From: Lachnospiraceae bacterium | GTDB taxonomy: Bacteria; Bacillota; Clostridia; Lachnospirales; Lachnospiraceae | Assembly (NCBI GenBank): GCA_900751785.1 | Contig: CAADSM010000144.1 | Span: 1 to 10,065 of the forward strand | DNA length: 10,065 nucleotides | Direction: 5' to 3' | Part shown: one piece after another, positions 5,684 through 10,065 of the stretch | Layout: the number at the start of each line of letters is the position of its first letter | Position numbering within the stretch: the stretch's first letter is position 1 | Position numbers and translations under genes: made by a program | Notes under the pieces: generated by a model | Databases searched by the model: none | Told to the model about the DNA's origin: nothing | What the model saw: the letters and a program-made list of their open reading frames with translations, nothing else

Positions 5684-6694
5684 ATGGAACAGTTAAAAAT
5701 TCCGGAAGGCTATTCTGCCCCGCTCACCATCCGTGAGACAGAAGTCGCCATCAAGGAAGTAAAAGATCACTTTGAGCGGGCTCTTGCAAAATCGCTGCAC
5801 CTGACCCGTGTATCAGCTCCGCTGTTCGTGCGCCCCGAGACCGGTATGAACGATAATCTGAACGGCGTGGAGCGCCCGGTATCCTTCGGGATCAAGGAAC
5901 AGGATGACGCCTCCGCAGAAATCGTACATTCTCTTGCGAAATGGAAACGTTACGCTCTGAAAAACTACGGGTTCCATTCCGGCGAAGGACTGTATACAGA
6001 TATGAGTGCGATCCGCCGCGACGAGGACACCGACAATATCCATTCCCTCTACGTGGATCAGTGGGACTGGGAGAAGATCATCTCTAAGGAGGAGCGCAAT
6101 ACAGAAACCCTCGAATACACTGTGCGCAAGGTATACAGCGCGCTGAAAGACACAGAGGATTACATATCCAGAAGATACAATTACATCGAACCTCTGCTTC
6201 CGGATGACATCTTCTTCATCACATCCCAGGAACTGGAGGATCTGTATCCGGATCTTACGCCGAAGGAGAGAGAGAACGTGATCGCCCGGGACAAGGGCGC
6301 TGTCTTCATCTCGCAGATCGGCAAGGTGCTCGCTTCCGGTGAAAAGCACGACGGCCGTGCACCGGACTATGATGACTGGGAATTAAACGGAGACATCATC
6401 GTATACTATCCGGTCCTTGATATGGGGCTGGAGCTTTCTTCCATGGGTATCCGCGTGGACGAAGAGTCTCTCCGCAGACAGCTCAAGCTCGCAGGATGCG
6501 AAGAGCGCGCTGAACTTCCGTTCCAGAAATCTCTGTTGAACGGCGAGCTGCCCTATACTGTAGGAGGCGGCATCGGCCAGTCTCGTATCTGCATGTACTA
6601 CTTGAGAAAGGCTCACATCGGTGAAGTCCAGTCTTCCCTGTGGCCGGAGGATGTTGCCGCGCGCGCACGCGAAAACGGTATTCATCTGCTGTAA
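5684..6694 (+). CDS. asnA: Aspartate-ammonia ligase (asparagine synthetase A)
   Basis: Cytoplasmic enzyme that makes asparagine from aspartate, ammonia and ATP (giving AMP and pyrophosphate). At 336 residues it matches the family's usual size of about 330. It is a class II aminoacyl-tRNA-synthetase-like fold and carries the family's conserved blocks: VSAPLF (43-48), [10 protein letters not shown] (59-68), [12 protein letters not shown] (78-89), [13 protein letters not shown] (102-114), [12 protein letters not shown] (120-131), [11 protein letters not shown] (222-232), [16 protein letters not shown] (245-260) and [11 protein letters not shown] (294-304), the last being the motif 3-like ATP-binding segment. 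AAGGAG sits 7 bases before ATG 5684. It has its own promoter and a terminator hairpin after the stop, so it is probably a single-gene unit. Nothing is missing or broken. Confidence 0.97.
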   Translation: MEQLKIPEGYSAPLTIRETEVAIKEVKDHFERALAKSLHLTRVSAPLFVRPETGMNDNLNGVERPVSFGIKEQDDASAEIVHSLAKWKRYALKNYGFHSGEGLYTDMSAIRRDEDTDNIHSLYVDQWDWEKIISKEERNTETLEYTVRKVYSALKDTEDYISRRYNYIEPLLPDDIFFITSQELEDLYPDLTPKERENVIARDKGAVFISQIGKVLASGEKHDGRAPDYDDWELNGDIIVYYPVLDMGLELSSMGIRVDEESLRRQLKLAGCEERAELPFQKSLLNGELPYTVGGGIGQSRICMYYLRKAHIGEVQSSLWPEDVAARARENGIHLL

Positions 6695-6714
6695 TAAATC
6701 TGGTCTGTAAAGAA

Positions 6715-6761
6715 ACAGAGCCAATGACTGCACTGGTCTGTGGTTATGGGCTCTGTATTTT
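6715..6761 (+). terminator. Rho-independent terminator after asnA, close before the MFS gene
   Basis: ACAGAGCC (6715-6722) pairs exactly with GGCTCTGT (6749-6756), followed by ATTTTT. The 26-base loop is long. The next gene starts 29 bases after the T tract. The 9-mer CTGGTCTGT occurs twice nearby (6700-6708 and 6733-6741, the second inside the loop), possibly by chance. Confidence 0.65.
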
Positions 6762-6790
6762 TATGGATACTGAACAAGGGGGAAATCAAT

Positions 6791-7960
6791 ATGTTTCATC
6801 TGCTTCTGGCGATCATTTATCTCGCCTTCATCAGCCTGGGGCTGCCGGATGCCCTTCTGGGTTCGGCATGGCCCACCATGTATACTGAATTTCATGTACC
6901 TGTCTCTTATGCAGGCATCATTTCCATGATCATCGCCCTGGGCACCATCATCTCCAGCCTGCAGAGCGACCGGCTGACCCGCAGGTTCGGCACCGGAAAG
7001 GTGACGGCAGTCAGCGTGGGCATCACTGCCGCCGCATTATTTGCCTTTTCCTTCACCCACTCCTTCTGGATGCTCTGCCTCTGGGCCGTCCCGTACGGAC
7101 TGGGAGCCGGAAGTGTGGACGCTTCTCTGAACAATTATGTGGCACTCCACTACAAGAGCAGGCACATGAGCTGGCTCCACTGCATGTGGGGTGTCGGAGC
7201 CACAGCAGGACCTTACATCATGGGCTATGCCCTGAGCAATGGGCAGAGATGGAACGCCGGCTATCTTTATATTGCAGTACTTCAGATTGTCCTGACCGGG
7301 ATCCTGATCTTCAGTCTTCCTCTCTGGAAGGGGCGCACCGCAGATGCCCAGGATAATCCCGGTTCGAACGGCAGAGCCTTATCCCTGGGCGAGATCATAC
7401 GGATCCCAGGCGCAAAAGAAGTCATGCTGTGCTTCTTCTGCTACTGCGCGCTGGAACAGACAGCCGGGCTGTGGGCAAGCAGCTACCTGAATCTGTTCAA
7501 GGGGATTTCTGCAGAGACAGCCGCCCGCTTCGCCGGCCTGTTCTACATCGGTATCACGGTCGGACGTGCTTTGAGCGGATTTTTCACGATAAAGCTCAAC
7601 GACATCCAGATGATCCGGCTCGGACAGGCGGTCATCGCAGCAGGAATTGTCACTATGTTCCTGCCCGGCCCTTCCTCTCTCTCGCTGGGAGGCCTGATCC
7701 TGGTGGGACTCGGATGCGCGCCAGTGTACCCGTGCATCATCCACTCTACACCGGCACATTTCGGCGCTGACAGATCACAGGCTGTCATCGGCGTACAGAT
7801 GGCAAGCGCCTACGTCGGCACCTGCATCATGCCGCCGATCTTCGGACTCATCGCCAACCACATCTCCGTGGCGCTGTTTCCGCTGTATCTACTGTTGATC
7901 CTGATCCTCATGTTCATCATGCACGAGCTTCTCACACGCAGGACTGCGCACCGGGCGTGA
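6791..7960 (+). CDS. MFS transporter, FHS/sugar-type family
   Basis: A 389-residue inner membrane permease with about twelve hydrophobic segments split by a hydrophilic central loop at 180-205, the usual major facilitator layout. SDRLTRRFGTGK (59-70) is the loop 2-3 signature. GLPDALLGSAWP (17-28), DASLNNYV (110-117) and LHCMWGVGATAGPYI (129-143) resemble the fucose/glucose-H+ symporter-like (FHS) group, so a sugar or related small polar solute is the likely cargo; the substrate is not readable from sequence. The start is ATG 6791 because AAGGGGG lies 8 bases upstream and the first helix begins at once; a longer frame from 6740 would run through the terminator hairpin. The AraC-type regulator 193 bases downstream on the same strand may control it. 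Confidence 0.85.
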   Translation: MFHLLLAIIYLAFISLGLPDALLGSAWPTMYTEFHVPVSYAGIISMIIALGTIISSLQSDRLTRRFGTGKVTAVSVGITAAALFAFSFTHSFWMLCLWAVPYGLGAGSVDASLNNYVALHYKSRHMSWLHCMWGVGATAGPYIMGYALSNGQRWNAGYLYIAVLQIVLTGILIFSLPLWKGRTADAQDNPGSNGRALSLGEIIRIPGAKEVMLCFFCYCALEQTAGLWASSYLNLFKGISAETAARFAGLFYIGITVGRALSGFFTIKLNDIQMIRLGQAVIAAGIVTMFLPGPSSLSLGGLILVGLGCAPVYPCIIHSTPAHFGADRSQAVIGVQMASAYVGTCIMPPIFGLIANHISVALFPLYLLLILILMFIMHELLTRRTAHRA

Positions 7961-7988
7961 TCCGGCAGATACTTTCATAAGATTTTCA

Positions 7989-8024
7989 AACGGGAACCGA
8001 TCAATCATCCGGTTCCCGTTTTTT
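7989..8024 (+). terminator. Rho-independent terminator of the MFS gene
   Basis: AACGGGAACCG (7989-7999) pairs exactly with CGGTTCCCGTT (8010-8020) over a 10-base loop, running into six T residues (8019-8024). A textbook terminator, 29 bases after the stop codon. Confidence 0.92.
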
Positions 8025-8038
8025 CATGGCACACACCA

Positions 8039-8067
8039 TTGTTATCTTTGCATTATGCTGTTATCAT
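8039..8067 (+). promoter_or_regulatory. Probable promoter of the AraC-family regulator
   Basis: TTGTTA (8039-8044), a 17-base spacer and TATCAT (8062-8067), with a start near 8074 and a leader of about 80 bases. The dyad GTATC-AG-GATAC (8069-8080) spans the expected start and could be an operator. The -35 is only four of six to consensus, in keeping with a regulated or weak promoter. Confidence 0.5.
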
Positions 8068-8153
8068 AGTATCAGGATACCGTAAAATCCTGCATCATTT
8101 TTCGCTTTCACTGCACAATACTGCGCAGGAAGTGATCACGAAAGGAGCGTATC

Positions 8154-9071
8154 ATGCCAAACCGAACTTCCCCTTCCCCGGAACAAAAAGAGCAGACCCG
8201 CCATGGCGGCCACCTGTTTCCCTTTCAGAAATATATGACCTCATTGTCGGATCTCTGCCCTGCCGTGACTCCCCACTGGCACGACGAAGCTGAGCTGACT
8301 CTGATCACCAGAGGGACATGCACTTACCAGATCCAGCTTGAGACATACGAGGCGGCCCAGGGGGATCTTTTTTTCGTTCCACCTGCTGCACTCCACTCGC
8401 TCACCATTCCGCCGAAAACGCGGTACGAATCAGAGACCTATGTTTTCCACATGAACTTTCTCGGGGCAAATGCCGCCGACATCTGTGCCGTCCGGTATCT
8501 GGCGCCTGTCGCGGCACAGAACCTTCTGCTCCCCTGCCGCATCGGGAAGGATCATCCGGCATATTCCGAGCTGATGCAGATCTTCAATTCCATCAGCGCA
8601 GCATACGAAAGCAACGCTCCCGGCCACGAGCTTATCCTGAAATCGCTCCTGCTGCAGGCGATTGCCGTTCTCCTGCCCTACGGGAAGGAGGAAAACCTGC
8701 GCCCCCAGCTCCGGACAGAGCACATGGGCAAACTCAAGCTGGTCCTGGAATATATCAGCGAACATTACGCGGAAGAGCTGTCCATCGCCCAGCTCGCAAA
8801 GCTCTGCTATTTCAGCGAGTATCACTTTATGCGTTTTTTCAAAAAATATATGGGGATGTCCTGCCTGGAATATGTCAAGGACTTTCGTCTTGAGAAAGCC
8901 GCTGAGCTGCTCAGCCAGGAAGGGACGTCAGTCCTTGACGCTTCGCTGTCCGCCGGTTTCCCGAATCTCTCCTACTTTTATCGGGAATTTAAGAAAAAAT
9001 ACGGCATGACTCCGAAAAAATTCATCGAAGCCATGCCGAAAGAAGGGATTAATCCACACAAATATGAATAA
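8154..9071 (+). CDS. AraC-family transcriptional regulator with N-terminal cupin domain
   Basis: A 305-residue DNA-binding regulator. Residues 20-105 form an AraC-type cupin sensor: HWHDEAEL (41-48) has the His-x-His and Glu pattern, GDLFFVPPAALH (70-81) is the second cupin motif. A helical linker (135-180) leads to the C-terminal AraC/XylS DNA-binding domain at about 195-292 with two helix-turn-helix units, the first around ELSIAQLAKLCYFSEYHFMRFFKKYMG and the second around SVLDASLSAGFPNLSYFYREFKKKYGMTPKKF (written here as positions 208-234 and 259-290). ATG 8154 follows AAAGGAG by 7 bases. It follows the MFS transporter after a terminator, and a role in controlling that transporter is a reasonable guess. 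Known relatives sense sugars or other small molecules. Confidence 0.9.
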   Translation: MPNRTSPSPEQKEQTRHGGHLFPFQKYMTSLSDLCPAVTPHWHDEAELTLITRGTCTYQIQLETYEAAQGDLFFVPPAALHSLTIPPKTRYESETYVFHMNFLGANAADICAVRYLAPVAAQNLLLPCRIGKDHPAYSELMQIFNSISAAYESNAPGHELILKSLLLQAIAVLLPYGKEENLRPQLRTEHMGKLKLVLEYISEHYAEELSIAQLAKLCYFSEYHFMRFFKKYMGMSCLEYVKDFRLEKAAELLSQEGTSVLDASLSAGFPNLSYFYREFKKKYGMTPKKFIEAMPKEGINPHKYE

Positions 9072-9076
9072 AAACG

Positions 9077-9898
9077 TCAGATATCCACACTCCGGACAAA
9101 TTCTCCTCGTATGTCAAAGGTGTGGTCCATCGGGCCGCTCCCCTGTCCCAGATCGAGCATAGCCCCCAGCGCGCCGGAAATATACTGCTTTGCCCGCTCC
9201 ACGGATTCATCCAGAGAGAATCCCTTTGCAAGATTGGACGCGATCGCACTGGAAAGCGTACAGCCGGTGCCGTGGGTATTCGGATTGTCGATCCGTTTTC
9301 CGTAAAACCACCTGCCCTCTCCTTCCCTGTAGAGCAGATCATTGGCGTCATTGAGCTGATGTCCCCCCTTGACCAGGACAGCACAGCGGTAGGATGTGCT
9401 GATCTTCTCCGCCGCCCGTACCATATCTTCTTCTGTCTCCACCTTCATCCCCGCCAGCACCTCTGCCTCCGGGATATTAGGCGTCAGCACGTCTGCAATA
9501 GGAAGAAGCTTTTCTTTCAGCCTCTCGACCGCATCGTCGCTGATCAGCTTCGCTCCGCTGGTCGCCACCATAACCGGATCGACAACGATATTCTTTGCAT
9601 GATAATGTTTTAATTTCTCTGCGATCACTGTGATCAGTCCTGATGAAGACACCATCCCGATCTTCACCGCATCCGGACGGATATCTGTAAACACACAGTC
9701 AAGCTGCTCTTCCAAAAACTCCGGAGTGACCTCCATGATCCCTGTGACGCCGGTCGTATTCTGCGCAGTGAGCGCGGTCACTGCACTCATGGCGTACACG
9801 CCGTTGGCCGTCATTGTCTTAATATCCGCCTGGATCCCTGCGCCCCCGCTGGAGTCGCTCCCGGCGATCGTAAGTGCTGTCTTCATCTCTTCTCTCAT
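9077..9898 (-). CDS. thiD: Hydroxymethylpyrimidine/phosphomethylpyrimidine kinase
   Basis: Phosphorylates HMP and then HMP-phosphate to the pyrophosphate used to build thiamine phosphate. Its 273 residues fit the family, a ribokinase-like fold. Seen motifs: AGSDSSGGAGIQAD (12-25, substrate side), VVDPVMVATSGA (105-116), LTPNIPEAEVL (138-148), VKGGH (176-180) and THGTGCTLSSAIA (208-220), which holds the anion hole GTGC and the cysteine at 213. ATG 9898 is chosen because it overlaps the stop codon of the upstream HAD gene as ATGA; an in-frame ATG at 9886 (MKTALTIAG) is also plausible and places AAAGG at a more normal distance. It belongs to an operon entering from the right. Its stop lies 5 bases from that of the convergent AraC gene, with no clear terminator between them. 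Confidence 0.95.
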   Translation of the reverse strand: MREEMKTALTIAGSDSSGGAGIQADIKTMTANGVYAMSAVTALTAQNTTGVTGIMEVTPEFLEEQLDCVFTDIRPDAVKIGMVSSSGLITVIAEKLKHYHAKNIVVDPVMVATSGAKLISDDAVERLKEKLLPIADVLTPNIPEAEVLAGMKVETEEDMVRAAEKISTSYRCAVLVKGGHQLNDANDLLYREGEGRWFYGKRIDNPNTHGTGCTLSSAIASNLAKGFSLDESVERAKQYISGALGAMLDLGQGSGPMDHTFDIRGEFVRSVDI

Positions 9899-10065
9899 CC
9901 TTTCTTCTGCTCTGTCTCTGACACTCGCTTCCAGAATATATTGAAATCCTTGAACTCCGGCAGGTAGATATCCGCCGTATTCCAGATCTGCGCCAGATTT
10001 CTGTCATTGGCTTTATCATACACCGCCGCAGTCTTAAACCCGGCGTCGTGGGCTGTCTGAAGCGC
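9895..10065 (-). CDS. HAD-superfamily phosphatase, 3' end only
   Basis: The minus strand is open from the right window edge (10065) to TGA at 9897-9895, giving the last 56 residues of a longer protein. They read AHDAGFKTAAVYD, then NDRNLAQIWNTADIYLPEF, which is the C-terminal pattern of HAD phosphatases of the beta-phosphoglucomutase/phosphoglycolate type, where the region after motif III carries the conserved Asp and an Ala-D-I-Y-L-P strand. The TGA overlaps the thiD start as ATGA, so the two are co-translated. Next to thiD, a role in dephosphorylating a thiamine or pyrimidine phosphate is plausible but inferred; the catalytic N-terminal motifs are outside the window. Confidence 0.75.
   Translation of the reverse strand, partial: ALQTAHDAGFKTAAVYDKANDRNLAQIWNTADIYLPEFKDFNIFWKRVSETEQKKG

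Noticed and set aside
6740..6790. Upstream GTG start for the MFS transporter, adding 17 residues
   Set aside because: It would begin inside the terminator hairpin without a ribosome binding site; ATG 6791 has AAGGGGG at a proper distance.

Overview
The window looks like chromosomal DNA of a gut-type Clostridia bacterium (Bacillota), most likely Lachnospiraceae. The reasons are: strong AGGAGG-type ribosome binding sites, sigma-A promoters of the TTGACA-17-TATAAT kind, rho-independent terminators with T tracts, moderate GC in genes against very AT-rich intergenic DNA, and the gene set (PBP2a-type transpeptidase, WYL regulator, DUF4203 membrane protein, AsnA, ThiD next to a HAD phosphatase). The family-level assignment is an inference. 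I see no insertion sequence, phage gene, CRISPR array, tRNA or rRNA.

Layout, left to right. 1-300: no gene; a strong dyad (12-42), then the promoter and leader of a class B penicillin-binding protein with an NTF2-like N-terminal domain (301-2391, +), closed by a bidirectional terminator. On the minus strand, 4945 to 2459 reads as one probable operon: a WYL-domain regulator, immediately followed by a seven-helix DUF4203-type membrane protein with a strikingly acidic 12-residue tandem-repeat tail, then a 59-residue two-helix membrane protein whose ribosome binding site lies inside a long hairpin.

The most interesting part is the 738-base gap 4946-5683. It is not empty. On the minus strand it holds a near-consensus promoter (TTGACA-17-TATTAT), then about 380 bases of AT- and purine-rich sequence that folds into at least six separate helical elements (two with GAAA tetraloops, one a roughly 147-base multi-segment arm), ending in a hairpin followed by TTTT. 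Several pairings are complete only when G-U pairs in the minus-strand RNA are allowed, which points to the minus strand as the functional one. I read this as a free-standing structured non-coding RNA. I could not match it to RNase P RNA, tmRNA, SRP RNA, 6S RNA or a T-box; it may be new or belong to a family I do not recognise.

On the plus strand asnA (5684-6694) has its own promoter and short leader, divergent from the RNA gene. A terminator hairpin separates it from an MFS sugar-type transporter (6791-7960), followed by a terminator and an AraC-family regulator with a cupin sensor domain (8154-9071) that probably senses or controls uptake of a small carbon source. Convergent to it, and only 5 bases away, lies thiD (9077-9898, -), translationally coupled by an ATGA overlap to the 3' end of a HAD-type phosphatase gene that runs off the right edge: the tail of a probable thiamine synthesis or salvage operon whose start is outside the window.
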